Of a stretch of 64,000 nt of DNA, positions 30,896 to 43,289 are shown in pieces. The stretch's first letter is position 1, and every line of letters starts with the position of its first letter. The position numbers and the translations under genes were made by a program. The DNA lies in NCBI GenBank assembly GCA_013397115.1, contig VWZW01007188.1:62001-126000 (forward strand), written 5' to 3'. The DNA is from Edolisoma coerulescens (taxonomy: Eukaryota; Chordata; Aves; Passeriformes; Campephagidae). The notes under the pieces were generated by a model. That model made no database searches. It had not been told where the DNA came from and saw nothing but the letters and a program-made list of their open reading frames with translations.

Positions 30896-33800
30896 CTGCA
30901 AATAAAGACCAAAGTGCTAATCTCTCTCATCATTTCTGTGAAAGCCACACATTAGTAAGAGTGAATGTAAATTGAATGTTAGAAGAAAGGTACTCAGCAA
31001 CCTCTGCTGACATAGGAGTAATAGACCTAATTTCCTAACCACTTTTTTTCTTCTCAGTCCTAGTCTTAAAGGCCAGAGCGAGCAGCCACCAACCTCTGTG
31101 TACCACAAGAAATTAGTGGATTACTCAAAACTAACAAACGTATTATCAGTACATATTCTCTGGAAAAAGTATGCAGTAGCATAGAGAATGCATAAACCAG
31201 AAGGGTACATCCCCAACTGAGAGAAATTGCTGAAGCTATAGTGACATGGAGATGCTGAAGAAATTAACCTCAGGTGTTTTGTTACCTGGACAAAAACAGA
31301 ATAGGTCCCACAGAGCGTTCGCTTCAACTCAGCAGCTACTTTGAGAATGCAGATGATCAACTGCAGTCCACTGAGAGCTATCAAAATTGAGAGTAAAATG
31401 ACGTTCCACTCTACTATGTTAGCAGGTTCTGTGCACTTAGACCAGGCAGGGTAATCTGTGAGGTACCTATTAGAGAAACACCAGACTGAAGTAAGAAGAA
31501 TGTTTCTGACTACTGATTTGATGAACAATTTCTTCCGGAAGAGTTACACCAATGTTTCTTACCCCCCAGCAGTGTCTTTGAAAATATAATTCCATCCACT
31601 TGATGAATTGCAGAAAGGGCCTTGAATCAAATGCAGGGTAAAAATGATGCAACTGTATCCCGAGAAAGCAATTCCAAGCAGGGCTAGCACAATCGAAATA
31701 AAACTCTGAAGTAAAGAGAGAGAGAAATATTACTGTGTGAGGATAGTGTCAACAGCAAATACGGTCATTCGCACTGCCTAGCTACTTCCCTGGGGCTGAA
31801 TTTCACATTTGATTTTCCCAGTCTTCAAAATTCAGAAAGAAAAATAGCAGGTAAAGAACGGTAAGAATACACATACAAAATAAAGATTAAGACAGAGTTT
31901 AAGACAGTTCTACAAGTCTAAGTTATATATTATTTGGATGGGGTTTTTAAACTTGCATTTTTGTAAAGTTGTTTCTCAAAATACCAGAGGAATGCAACCA
32001 TATTTAATATGTCTGCATCCCACATAGTGTGTATTGAATCATTTCTGAAAAAAACCCCTTCCAAATAATACAGGCAAAGGGATGAAGAAGCTATTTAGCT
32101 GGTGTGCTTCATTCTATGTTCTTATTTTATTTTACAAGGATTTCGGGAAAGTATGTCTCTAATTTTCTTTCAACCTGCTTATGCTTCAGAAGAAAGAAGC
32201 TACACTTTGTGTGACCTTGCATCCCAATTTAGAATTGTCTGTGAAAGGAAGTGAAAACAGAGCAGTGGAGAGGGCAGCAGGATGTGCTGGAAAAACAGGA
32301 GCAGGAAGGATTCGAAACAAATGCTAAGGAGATGCACAGAAATAAAACACAGACTCACCCTGTAAGTTTTGTTACAGCTCTCACTCTGGCAGCACCGATA
32401 GAACACACTACACTCCAGTGCTATTAGAATTACTGCCAAAAGAAGGATCTGTAAGGGGACATCATAAGGTCAGTGAGATGATTGCAGATACCAAACCAAA
32501 GTCTTTTTCACCTGTGGAAGGCAGGGACTGCATCTCTTCTGCTGTCTCGATGTTTTAAAGCTGATCTGTAGGACAGCACAGTTACTCAAGGCACACATGG
32601 AACTGGAGTGGTTTTAGTAGGCTGTCACTGTACTTGTGTCTTGTACTTGAAAGACAAGAGTACAGCATCTCCCATCACAGTAAAGTGCTACAAGCTCGGG
32701 CACAGCTACACCAGTGAAGCTGAAACAATAAAACCAAGTTCACAAGTAAAAGAATCAATAACCAGTGAAAAGAAGGATATTTTATTGATACAAACACATC
32801 AGTTCAACACCTTCTTGCTGACACAGGTACACAAATCACGGTATTGCCTTCCTAACCAACACACTTGCGCTAGAAAATGTCAGTGATGGAAACTTTTCAT
32901 TAAATTCACCTGGACTTTCATTTGTTTGTCAAGTATCCATACCGATTTTTTAGACTATTGGATTATTTAAGCCGGATCCTAGAATCATTCTGATAAATAG
33001 GACCTGGGCTTCAGAACCACAAACTGCCATTCAGAGAGGCACAGGTTTTAAAAGGGAAATATGAGAAGACAATATTCCTGAATCACAACACTATCCTCTC
33101 ACATGCTGCTGACCGGTTTGTAACAGAATGATACACGCATTTTTAATAAATTGGTAATAATCTTAAGGCTAAAAATGCTTCAAAATATCAGTATCCCTGT
33201 TGCAGTTAACTTTTGCGTACATTTGCAACTGTTTTTATGTTTGGCTCCTCTGGTAGTTTTTTTCTTCTGCTAGAACAGAAGGTTTTTCTTCTGTTTTAAG
33301 GAGAATACACGATTTCAAAAGAATGTCTAATGCTTTAATAACAGTTCAGCACCTTCATAAAAAAACCTCACTTATGCAGATAAACCCTTTTCAAGCACTG
33401 ATTGTGTGCAATGCACTTTGATCACATAAACGCTTTCTGTTCCTGAGGCTGCAGCTCTTTATGAACATAGTGAATAGCATGAACAGTGGGAAACTCCATG
33501 GTAGTTTATTACTGCAGTTGAGCATATTACAAATGCAACAGGGAAAATCCTACTATGCTAATCACAGTGAGACAATTCTCTATATTTAGCCTGACAACAG
33601 CAGTACCTGATGCATTATGAACTGCACTCAGTCTTCTAAATACTGGACTGCGCACAGCTCTTAAAAACTTCTGAACCATTATGAGAAGCTCTTTTTGTTT
33701 CATTTGGGTAAAAGAGCTCTAATTCAACGTCCATAGGTGATTAAATCAACATAGTGTTTGCCTCCATAATACAAGCACAAATTACATATAAACAAAAAGA

Positions 33801-34211
33801 CAGCAGAAAAAACCCCCAACCCACCCTGCAAAATCACTCGCACTTAAAAGCATACATAACTTGTCATTCAGTATACCAACTTTTTTTTCAGTTTGATTGA
33901 GTTTTTCTCCCTGCAGTGGTTTTGTCGACATAATCGATACGCTTTTTTTTTTTTAAAGCAACTACATTGCTGAAGAGTAATCCAATATTATTTGCTGTAG
34001 AATCCAATTAAAAATCCATAGACTGAGCACTTACCATCACACCTGAGAAACAGATCCCTTCAAAATACCACTCGTAGTTGGGGAGCTGGTAACTGGCAGC
34101 ATGCAGAGCTCTCCCGTTTGGAAAGTACAGGAGGATGTTCACAACAATACTCCAAAGCGCAAGAGGTATCAGCAGGCAACTCAAACAGCTTCCACACGTC
34201 TCCAAAGCCAT
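30881..34211 (-). CDS. TM4SF18: TM4SF18, transmembrane 4 L6 family member
   Basis: Five coding exons, 34211-34035, 32448-32359, 31705-31563, 31466-31286 and 30895-30881, give 201 residues, the same length as human TM4SF18. The protein has four membrane segments of the L6 (TM4SF) family. The N terminus CGSCLSCLLIPLALWSIVVN and NYEWYFEGICFSGVM are near-identical to human TM4SF18. Family paralogues carry CCGCCG in the first loop after TM2, but this one has CCQSESC, the TM4SF18 form. A possible N-glycosylation sequon (Asn-Ser-Ser) lies in the large outer loop in exon 3. The cellular role of TM4SF18 is poorly known; the family affects adhesion and growth signalling. It is a tandem neighbour and paralogue of TM4SF1. 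Confidence 0.93.
31286..31466 (-). CDS. TM4SF18: TM4SF18 coding exon 4
   Basis: Acceptor CTCTAATAG, donor GTAACA; 181 nt. It encodes WSKCTEPANIVEWNVILLSI, TM4 and LCGTYSVFVQ, parallel to human LCGSYSVIFQ. Confidence 0.9.
31563..31705 (-). CDS. TM4SF18: TM4SF18 coding exon 3
   Basis: Acceptor TTACTTCAG, donor GTAAGA; 143 nt. It encodes LLGIAFSGYS, LIQGPFCNSSSGWNYIF and ends in phase 2. Confidence 0.9.
32359..32448 (-). CDS. TM4SF18: TM4SF18 coding exon 2
   Basis: Acceptor CTTACAG, donor GTGAGT; 90 nt. It encodes the rest of TM2 and YRCCQSESCNKTYR. Confidence 0.9.
34035..34211 (-). CDS. TM4SF18: TM4SF18 coding exon 1
   Basis: ATG at 34211-34209; donor GTAAGT after 34035; 177 nt, phase 0. It covers TM1 and the small outer loop into TM2. 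No clear TATA box precedes it. Confidence 0.92.
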
Positions 34212-37200
34212 CTCTCAAGAACTCTGGAAGTTTTGGTCTTCTAAGCTAACAAAAATTTACAAGGCTTTCAATATAACAGGCGTTTTGACCTCCCCAGCTT
34301 GATTCAGTCATTTCATATTCACAGGAACCAGTGACTGGGCTGTGATTCCAGGGACAGAAGTTCTTAACAGTTAGCAGAACAACAGATGAATATCACTTTG
34401 TAAACTCACTGTCCTGTGTTAAGCATGTCTTTAAGTAGCCATTTCCCTTCTAAAAGATTCTCCTTTGTGATCTTCCAAATGAAATATGTCTAGGAGTCAG
34501 ACTCAGGAAGGAACTTCAAAGCTCTCATTTCCTAGTGACTGCTCACAAATGTCCTCCTCCCCACGACATGAACTGCAACACAGTTTGTGACAGAAGCAAA
34601 GTTTTTCAACCTTACTGCAGCATGAGGAAGGGGGCTGTAAGATGATAAATATGCCCTGTCTCTGTACAGAAGGCCACACTTTGCCTCATACTACGGAGAT
34701 TTATTAACAGAACCCTAAGGGGGAACGAAAATGTTGCTGGCTTGCAACAGCAGGCTGAGTCTGGGCCATCTTGCAGAGAGTATAGAAGCCCAAATAACAC
34801 TGGTTAGAAACTGCAAGACAGACTTACTTCCACACTTTTAATCAATTACTCTTTCCCACAGCATTATGTGGCTCCACTGTTTTGCAAATTAAATCCTGCT
34901 ATTTCTCCAATTGTTTCATTCTGTGCTTACAGCTGAGCTTGCACAGCTACAGACCTGATCTATGTACACGTGACTTCTTGTGCAGGACAAAAGGTCTGGC
35001 TGTTTTTTGAAATGCCTGCTGTTTGCACTGTGCAAAGCTTAAGTCAGACAGCTTTCCCATTGTCACATGTCATCATTCCCCAACCCCTGAGCATCTAAAC
35101 ACTATCCCAGTAACACAGAGCCAGGGCAGTTTGAACACTTGCGGCACAATCCAAGCCTTCAGTCTATGCCCCTGTGAGTCTTCAGAAAAGTAATTCAAGA
35201 ATGAGCTTAGGCTTTACTCAATAGGAAAGTTGTAGTCAGAGAAAAAAATCTATCAAAAGCAGGAAGGCTGATTTTAGAAGCAATGACATAACAACCTATT
35301 TTCCTTGTGTTTCCTCATGAGCTGTTTCAGGCTCTTCACACATGAGGCTTCTCTCATCCTCTCATAAAAGCTGTTTGGACTGCATGTCGTAACTAGTTCC
35401 ATACTATTGCTTAACATGAGATCACACAAGGAAATGAGTGTGAGTACCACCATGCCCATTTCCTTCTGCTGTGACTCTCCTCTTTTTCTAGGAGGTTTCA
35501 TTTTGAAGTCCTCATTCTTGATCTTCATGTATTTCCTGTTTTACTCTCTCATACCTATGGACACTTTTTTTCACGTCTCCCTCTAATCAGGATTAGTAGC
35601 AAACCTGCCTTTCCAGACTCATAGGCAGAGACAGAACTCATGTCAGCAACACTGCACCATAGAGAGCAGAGAAAACAGCTGCATTAAAATCATGCACATC
35701 CAATCCCCATGACTGATTTTTCGGTACAAAACTCAAAGACCATGTAATTGGCTGAAGTATTTTCTTAAAAGCAAAGGCCAAAATTAGTAGCAAGCATCTT
35801 ATTTTATAATTAAATCTGCTGGTATCTCCATTATAACCTGTTCCGATTAGAAGCAGCTAACTTGGGAAGTGATGACTGAAGCAGCATTTGTTCTGCAGTA
35901 GTACAGTACTCTGCTTCATGACTTTGTTTTTAAACTGAACTCTGTAAATACCAAATAACAGTGTGGTTATTTTTATGGCACATTATGCCACTGGAACAGG
36001 AAACAACTATTTTATACTAAGAATTAAGCAAACCTGTAAGCCAGATTCTCAAACATCTTGCCAAGTGTCACAAGCACTGCTTTTCCATTGCTGTCATTAT
36101 TCATGAGTTGATACCAAGCCTGTTACCGAAAAGTCAGGTTTACTCTGTATGAATGACTTCTCTGCCAGCTGAAATGAATACAACCTAAACCAATCACTTC
36201 TCCACAATGTAACTGATAAACCTCTCAAAACACTGTCTTATGCACCAGGCAACAAAGGAATCCAGCTGGCCATTTTTTACACAACAATATAAATAGTGAG
36301 CAGGAATGCTGTGCTGTAGTGCTACAGGGATCTATTAGTGCTACATGCATTTGTACTGAAGTTTCTAGTCTAAACTCTAGACTAATCACACTGCGTATTG
36401 GAATTCCTAACATTATTTCAGTTCTTTAATTAATTGTGTGTACCAGAAAAACAAATAACCATTATGCAAGAATAAAGGCAAAAATCTTTAAGTTGCATGG
36501 TAATTATATATTATTCCATTGAGGACTCTCTTTTCCACTTTCTCTCCTTCCACACCCCATTTAAACTTGCAGATATTTTTTCAAACAGTGTACCTTCACA
36601 CACAAAGACACTATACCACACAGCTGCAAGGAATTTTGTGTGTATACACATGTGCATGCACATATTCTCTGTCCTCCCTCCCATAGCAGGACAGGACAGG
36701 GATAGACACTACAAAGAAATGGCATTAAATGGCATTAAAGTCCCTCAACTACTTCTATGTATTTAGGTATGAATAAATACTAATGCAAAATTCAGGTATC
36801 CTGAGATTCTAAACACACACTCTTTTCATCTGAGAATTCTTTTCCTGGTGTAGATATATGTGGACAATTTTGTTTTCACAGTTAACTTATTTTTTTCAAG
36901 TACACATTTGTACAGGGCAGACTTGACTGTGCAGATAGCCTGAGATACACCTGAAGTTTCTGGCTACCTTTAAAGATCACCCTCCTAGTTACAAATAGCC
37001 TAAGGATGCATTGACACTCATGGGAACTTCTTTTTCTCCTATGAATAGGAACTAACTTGCTTATTTTCAAAGACAATATGAACAGCTAAATTCCAAAACT
37101 GAACCTCATTTCTTTGAAATAAAGAGCATGTCACCTTTTGGTTTTCACTTGAAAAATGCCATTGCCAGCAGCAATGCTGCCATGCTGACTTTGCCAGCAA

Positions 37201-38042
37201 TGCTGCTGGCAGCGCATTATTCAGATGTACTTGTGATGAAACATTCACCCTAATGTGCTACAAGCTATACTTCAGAGGTTCTTGCAAAGGACCTTACAAG
37301 AATGCCTTCAGGCTGATAACTGGTGAAGTCAGTTATTTCAGATTAATCTGTCTTTGCTGACCTGAATTTGGACTGTATTCCTTGAACGCTGTGAGGCCTG
37401 AGGGTCTGCTGAGAGAGGTAAAAAACAGGAGTCACATCCACATCTTGTTTTATCTCAGGCCTGTAATGGAGCAATCCGGAGATGATCCCTCTTCGGAGGG
37501 CAGGAGGGGCTCAGAGCTGGGCTCAGCTGTGCAGGGACCCCCTCAGCAGCCTGGGCTGGCCATCAGTCAGGAACTGCCAGCCCTGACCCAGGACTAAGGC
37601 TCCACGTGTGCAGTTCCGTCTGTCCCAGAGCTGTTGTTGAACCCTTATCGATGAACAAACACCTGTTTCAGTAAATGAGCCAAACCAAGCAAGAAAGCAG
37701 TTCCCACTCCAGCAGAGCCTGCTGGAGAGGAAAAACAGGTTATAGCCTCACTGCATTAAATCCATGTTCTCATGCCACCACTGCCCTTTTCTCCAAGACC
37801 AGGCAAGCAGTGTTTCAGCATGGGCAGGGAAGGAATCACTGACACCTGCTGGGTATTTTTAATACAAATCTTTATTTGTGAAATACAGGGGAAGTTCAGA
37901 AAAATCCTGAAAAGCCCTTAATCATCCACATTTTACTGCTGCTTTGGTTTTGGTCCAGCTGACCAAAACAAAGTATTCATTTTTATCCAGGCCAGACTAG
38001 ATTTGGTTTGTGTTCATTCCAAGATCAGAATGAAAGAACAAC
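34212..38042. other. Intergenic sequence, TM4SF18 to TM4SF1
   Basis: Mostly unique AT-rich DNA with no gene I can support. It holds an imperfect hairpin at 37164-37210 and a GC-rich patch near 37380-37600. Confidence 0.45.
37164..37210. repeat. Imperfect inverted repeat (GCCAGCAGCAATGC arms)
   Basis: Arms 37164-37177 and 37197-37210 pair over 14 positions with one mismatch around a 19-nt loop. It lies about 0.8 kb beyond the TM4SF1 polyadenylation signals. Confidence 0.6.
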
Positions 38043-38048
38043 TTTATT
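38043..38048 (-). terminator. TM4SF1: Candidate TM4SF1 polyadenylation signal
   Basis: Minus strand AATAAA followed by GTTGTTCTTTC, about 335 nt past the stop. A second AATAAA lies at 37876-37871. Confidence 0.5.
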
Positions 38049-38381
38049 GGGAAAGCAGGACAAAGTACAGCTGTTGTGTCAGTAGAAAGAGAAAAAATAA
38101 ATAAAGCCACTTTAGTGACATGTGTTCAGGCTGTTGCCTGTACCAAGATGAAATGAACCAAAGAAATTCAGGATACATTTTGCCTTCGGGTTCAGGCAGG
38201 TTAGTGGAAAACCTGCATATGACTCCAACAACAAAGGCTGGCCCCAAGTCAGTTAAATTCACGGCAACAGCACAGTTTGACAACAATGTGTATTTCAGTA
38301 TGCATGGAATGTTTAAAAAAAAATCCACCGTATTTTCATTGCAGCACACATGCGCACCAATGTCAATGCCTTGTCAGGTTT

Positions 38382-38396
38382 CTAGCAAACATATGT
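38382..38396 (-). CDS. TM4SF1: TM4SF1 coding exon 5 (TYVC-stop)
   Basis: Acceptor TTCCCCCCCGCAG before 38396. It encodes Thr-Tyr-Val-Cys then TAG at 38384-38382, parallel to the human YDC end. Confidence 0.8.
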   Translation of the reverse strand, partial: TYVC

Positions 38397-41300
38397 CTGC
38401 GGGGGGGAACAAAAAGAAAGAAACATATTAATGGAAAGAACGCTAATATTGTATCCAACTAAAAATCCAAAAATTAACCTGACCACATTTAGAAAACCAT
38501 AGCATAGCACTTCTATACTGCAGTTAGAGCAAGGAAGACAGGAGGAAGAAAACAGTAATAGCTTTGAAAGAGCCCCAACACTCAACTACATAAATTAAAA
38601 GTGTGAAACACATGCTTACCTATAGTGTGTGACATAAATTATACCTGGTTCATACTTTAAGCCATGGTGATTCCAACACTGGCACTCTGATACTGATTTT
38701 GGAATACATCCAAACTATTTAACAGGGCTTTAAAGAAATTCGGAGAAAATCTCCTTTCCTCACTCAAAAAAAAATCCACCTTTGAAAACCCTCCAGGTCC
38801 GTCTGCAGATTTTGTTAGTTATGTGCAATTTAATTCTTTCTCTTATCTTTCTTTTACTAAGCAAGGCCAGGATGCTGCAGTTCTCATTACATGCAGCATT
38901 TGGTCAGCAGCTTATGAGCAGCTGTGGACAAAACACAAGGCTAACACGATATAGTTAGAACAAGCACCACACAATGCAACAACAGTTTAGGCAAAGACCA
39001 AAACCACCAGGAGATCTGTATCTCAGTTTTATCACCTATACAGTGCTTATGATCATGTGTGTCATTGGACAGAAAAAAGCTGTCTAGCTCCTAGCTGTCA
39101 TGCAGATTAACATCACTGTGACAGCTGAGGAATCAACTGAAAGCATCTGATCAAACACTACATGAAAATTCTAATCACAACAGGGCTATAGAAACAGCTG
39201 TACAGGGAATTGTTGCTGAAGAATACCTAAAAAGTAACTGCTGAGTAAGACTCCACAGTAGCATAAGTAACAAGTTTCATGTTCATCTGAGAAGGATGGG
39301 TATATCTACAAATTACTTACCTCCTCATGACTGCAGCACAACCCACACAGTCCTCCAAGAATGCCGTTGATTATCTGTATGAAGCACAGAATGAATTCTA
39401 TTCCTCCCAAAACAAGGAGGATGGAAAAGAGGGTGACGTTCCACTGCACGATGTTTTGAGGTTCCTGGCATTCAGACCACTTGTTATACTCAAACAAGTA
39501 CCTGTACACAGCAATTAAAAGCATATTACATGGTGTCAGAGTGGGATACTTACCATACACTAGAACCAAATTATGTCTAGTCTGTTACTGCATCGAGGAT
39601 ATTCACTCTACAGAGTCCTAATGGGCTAGGTTCCCTTAGGAATAGATTCCTAAGGGAATAGAAAAAGCAATGGTTTACTCCATGCAAGGATTGGTTGGTT
39701 TAGGAACATGTTGAAATATCAACCACACATTTTTGCTTAGTCTTAATTTCTTTTAAAAAAATAATCTAAGCTATAAAGGCAGAATTTCCTATCACTGGTT
39801 AAAATGAGGCACAAACTCAAAATCTGAAAGAGCAAAGATTTTTCTCAAAGCAATCATAGAGCTTTGCAGGATTGGGCCTTTTTTCTAAAGATAGCAGTCA
39901 CTGATCTGAGGCAAGTGGGTCACTCTCCTGTGCTGCTGTCCTTGGGCCCTCACATGCTTTCTTGGATAAGCCAAACACAGAACAAATTTGGAGGGGTGCT
40001 GCAATATTTCAGGTGTTACTGCTCACTCACATCTTGAGAACATTAGCACTTGCCTTCAGCAAGGACTTAACCTAGTTCTTCTACACTCAGTCATGGTCAG
40101 GAGGATGGAGAAGGAGGAGTGACCCCTCTTGGGAGGGAAACAAACGAAATATAAAATTCAAACTCTACTGCAAAGAGCTTTATGTGGCTTCTTAGTACTC
40201 CAGCTGCCTCTAGTCTGGCAGCAGCCATAAGCTGTTGCTAGATACAGCCTTGAGGTTGCCAAACATACAAACACTCTAAAAGCATGCCATGATATAAACC
40301 ATATCAGGATTTATGTGCATTAATCGGGAATAGCACACTGAGACTTTTTTTGCATGAGAACCCTAATTAAGGATAATTAGGAGCTTCTTGCCCTCTCTGC
40401 CCTGCTGTGTACAAAGATCCTTATAAACCTTCTCAAGTTTTGTTTATAAGGTTCTATGCCATTGCCACTAATGCGGGCATTGTGCCACTTTATGCTGGTG
40501 CAAAGCATCTTCAGAAGCAAGACTGAAAAAACAGACTCTTATACAAATGATAAGATAAATTTCTTAACAACCACTATTCCTAGTTCGTAAATCCTTCAAA
40601 GTCCTAAAACTTTATACTTTGTTAGAGATGTTCATGGACATGAACAGTATATGATGCATAGATTTAATTACCTATATTGCTTTGGTTTTACACTGCAGCA
40701 GCAAGGGTATCTGATGCCATTTGTTAAGTTCTTAGTAAGTGGGAAGGATAAAGTTATGAATAGATCTTGGTATATGGTTATTGGATATTGCTAAAAGGTA
40801 CTGGAATGAAGCCCATGTGTACATGGGGAAGATACAACATCCTCGTGAACAGAACACTTACCCTCCAGAGGAGTCAGTGAAAGGATAGATCCAGTTTCTC
40901 TCTAGGTGGGTAAAACAATATGGTCCTTGAGACAAGCCCAGTGCTGAAATGGTTATACAGTATCCAGAGCCAAGGATCCCAACAATGGCTGCCAGAACTG
41001 AGGACAGCATCTGCACAGCAGACATAAACATGAACTTTCAGCACAGCCATTGCCTTATCTTTGGGATTAGCTGGGACTGGGATATACAGGATCACTTACC
41101 GCACAGCTCTTTCCACAGCCCTCATGCCCAAAGCACCCACAGCAGTCGTCATCGTGAAGCCCAATGAACACTGCAGCTGGAATGAGTACCTGGATACGAA
41201 GCAAACAAACCACACTTTTCCTTTTGGTTGCACAGAGAGGACAGATAAAACACAGTCTTCGAATTGCATTCATTTATATCGCTTCTTGGCGGTCAGCCTG

Positions 41301-43099
41301 TACAGGTGATTCAGCTTTACTCCTATTTAACACAGCAGGCATCTCGCTACTGACATCACCAACACCAGGACAGGTATATTTCTATTGCCACTCTGTGTAT
41401 GCACAGCACTTAAGCACAGAAAGAGACTGTTGAGGTACTGCTACATTTCAAGTATCTCAGCTTTAAAAGTTTTTGTTCACATTAAAGGCTGCATTTGCAA
41501 ATAAAATGCTTTGCAAAAAGGGTATTAACTTTATTCCAATGAGGACTACAAAATGATGGTTTTTGCAAAACAGCTACTGCCAATATACTTGTTGCTTAAG
41601 AGCAATCATCATTGCCCGCGTGACAAACCAGTCTGACTAGAGTAGAAAGCCTAGTAAAATTTTGCTCAATTCAGACAAACATCTCATTACAGACATCAAC
41701 TTTTTTCCAAGATTTCATGACCAGTTTCCAGTGACAGAAATGCAAAGTAACAAAGCAGAAGCTATCCATGAGAAACATAAACCATCCATACTCCAGAGCT
41801 TTTAGCATAAAATCAAGAATGAATGGAGCTGATTAAAAAGAGGATCCTCCTACCAGCAAAAATAGCACTTAACAGCGTCCACTTATAAAGACTCTACACC
41901 CAAGAGTACCCTGGAAAACCATGAAGAAAGAGTAGAGAGTTATTTGCAAACTCCACAGACTTACTCAAGAAGTAACTAGAATAAGGACTATACTGTTGAA
42001 CAGACATATACTCGTCAGCCCTTACTCAAACCCATTGCTGAGTCTCAATGCTTCAGGTCCAGAAGAGGTTGTACAAGTGCGCTGCAGGAGAAGTTCCACT
42101 GATTTCACTTGTATTATTCTGTCTATAAAGCCTAGTCTTTGCAAACTGCACTCTAGGTCCCAATGGGGCTGTAACACAGCTGTAAGAACCTCCCACTACA
42201 CAAAGCACCTTAGCAGGCAATTGTTTTCAATTTGTGATTTGCAGACACCTTGAGATCATAGAATCATAGAGTGCTAGGAATTGGAAGGGACCTATAGCCT
42301 ACTTCTAAGAGGACTTCTAAAAGCAGATGAAAAAGGAAGCCTGGAGTTAGAGGTCTTAAATATGTTACAGTGTGGTCCACAAAACTGAAAAGGTAGAAAA
42401 TAAGAGCTTCCGATTAACGATAGCCTATGATGAACACACTCAATCCTTGCATCCTGTTATTCAAATGCAAAGCTTTGACAACTACCACTCAATTCCTCTG
42501 AATAAATAGCTAAGGCAGAGAAATAACTGTCAACATGTCACATAATAGAAAACAAGGAATTGCATCTAAATGCTCATTAGTTAGGGACATTTAAAAGGAG
42601 AATGGTTTGATAATATAACAAACTTAAGATTTAACCCTTTATGCAAACTGTTACCTGCTGAGAGGCTTGGTTTCACTTTTGCATTTGGATTCTGTGCCCT
42701 AGACCCTATGACTTTTTCAGCTTTAAAGTGACATAATGTTGCAGATAAGATAACCAATAGTAACTAATAATAGCTATGGGATAATACAGATCTTTTTTAT
42801 ACAACTCCAGAGACTCCTGTTGACAAGATATTTGATGAATAAATTCAGGTAACCAGTAGAGAAAGAGCAGTGCCCAGTACCTCCAAAATAAACTTGAAAG
42901 AAGACACTAGGTTTTTACTTACCAGAAAGCCTCCACCTAGAATGCCATGAAGGCACTCCACATATTTGCTGAGGTGATGCTCTGAAGCAAATCTTGTTTC
43001 GCCATTGGGAAAATAGAGTAAAGTGTTGGCCACAATACAGAGGAGGGCAAGGATGAGCAACTTATAACCAACACATCTAGCACACCTTCCAAAACACAT
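38382..43099 (-). CDS. TM4SF1: TM4SF1 (L6 antigen), transmembrane 4 L6 family member 1
   Basis: Five coding exons, 43099-42923, 41189-41100, 41010-40862, 39501-39321 and 38396-38382, give 203 residues (human 202). TM4SF1 is a four-pass membrane protein abundant in endothelium and many carcinomas, where it organises membrane microdomains for adhesion and migration. Diagnostic matches are RCARCVG, LLYFPNGETRFASEHHLSK, DDDCCGCFGHEGCGKSCA, MLSSVLAAIVGILGSGYC and GGIEFILCFIQIINGILGG. A conserved sequon NVT lies just before TM4. The C terminus THR-TYR-VAL-CYS parallels human QYDC. The small outer loop lost the conserved Trp (see findings). Exon lengths 177-90-149-181-15 mirror TM4SF18. Confidence 0.95.
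39321..39501 (-). CDS. TM4SF1: TM4SF1 coding exon 4
   Basis: Acceptor TGTGTACAG, donor GTAAGT; 181 nt. It encodes WSECQEPQNIVQWNVTLFSI, TM4 and LCGLCCSHEE. Confidence 0.93.
39631..39658. repeat. 28-bp near-perfect palindrome in TM4SF1 intron 3
   Basis: TTCCCTTAGGAAT at 39631-39643 and its exact complement at 39646-39658, with a 2-nt spacer AG. It lies about 130 bp upstream of TM4SF1 exon 4. Confidence 0.85.
40419..40451. repeat. 10-bp inverted repeat in TM4SF1 intron 3
   Basis: CCTTATAAAC at 40419-40428 and GTTTATAAGG at 40442-40451, 13-nt loop. Function unknown. Confidence 0.6.
40862..41010 (-). CDS. TM4SF1: TM4SF1 coding exon 3
   Basis: Acceptor TGCTGTGCAG, donor GTAAGT; 149 nt. It encodes TM3 and the first half of the large outer loop, GLSQGPYCF and NWIYPFTDSSGG. 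Confidence 0.92.
41100..41189 (-). CDS. TM4SF1: TM4SF1 coding exon 2
   Basis: Acceptor CGTATCCAG, donor GTAAGT; 90 nt. It encodes AAVFIGLHDDDCCGCFGHEG, the family's cysteine-rich inner loop. Confidence 0.93.
42253..42297 (-). mobile_element. CR1 LINE 3' terminus (short remnant)
   Basis: ATCATAGAATCATAGAGTG followed by GGAATTGGAAGGGACC is the reverse complement of the CR1 3' end with its 8-bp tail repeat. It lies in TM4SF1 intron 1, in sense with that gene. Confidence 0.75.
42923..43099 (-). CDS. TM4SF1: TM4SF1 coding exon 1
   Basis: ATG at 43099-43097, donor GTAAGT after 42923; 177 nt, phase 0. It encodes MCFGRCARCVGYKLL, TM1 and the start of TM2. Confidence 0.93.
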
Positions 43100-43289
43100 T
43101 CTCAGCTTTAAAAATCCTCCTTCAACTCGCCCGATCCAACCTCACACCTGTCCACACCTAAAAGAAGATCAATGTTTATTCTCACCTCCTTAAATACCAG
43201 GGGTTACCTAGCTACCTGGATGACGTTTACAACCCTTCCTAACCACCATTCCCAATTGCAGAGTGAGAGAGCAAGGATGGCAGAATGCC

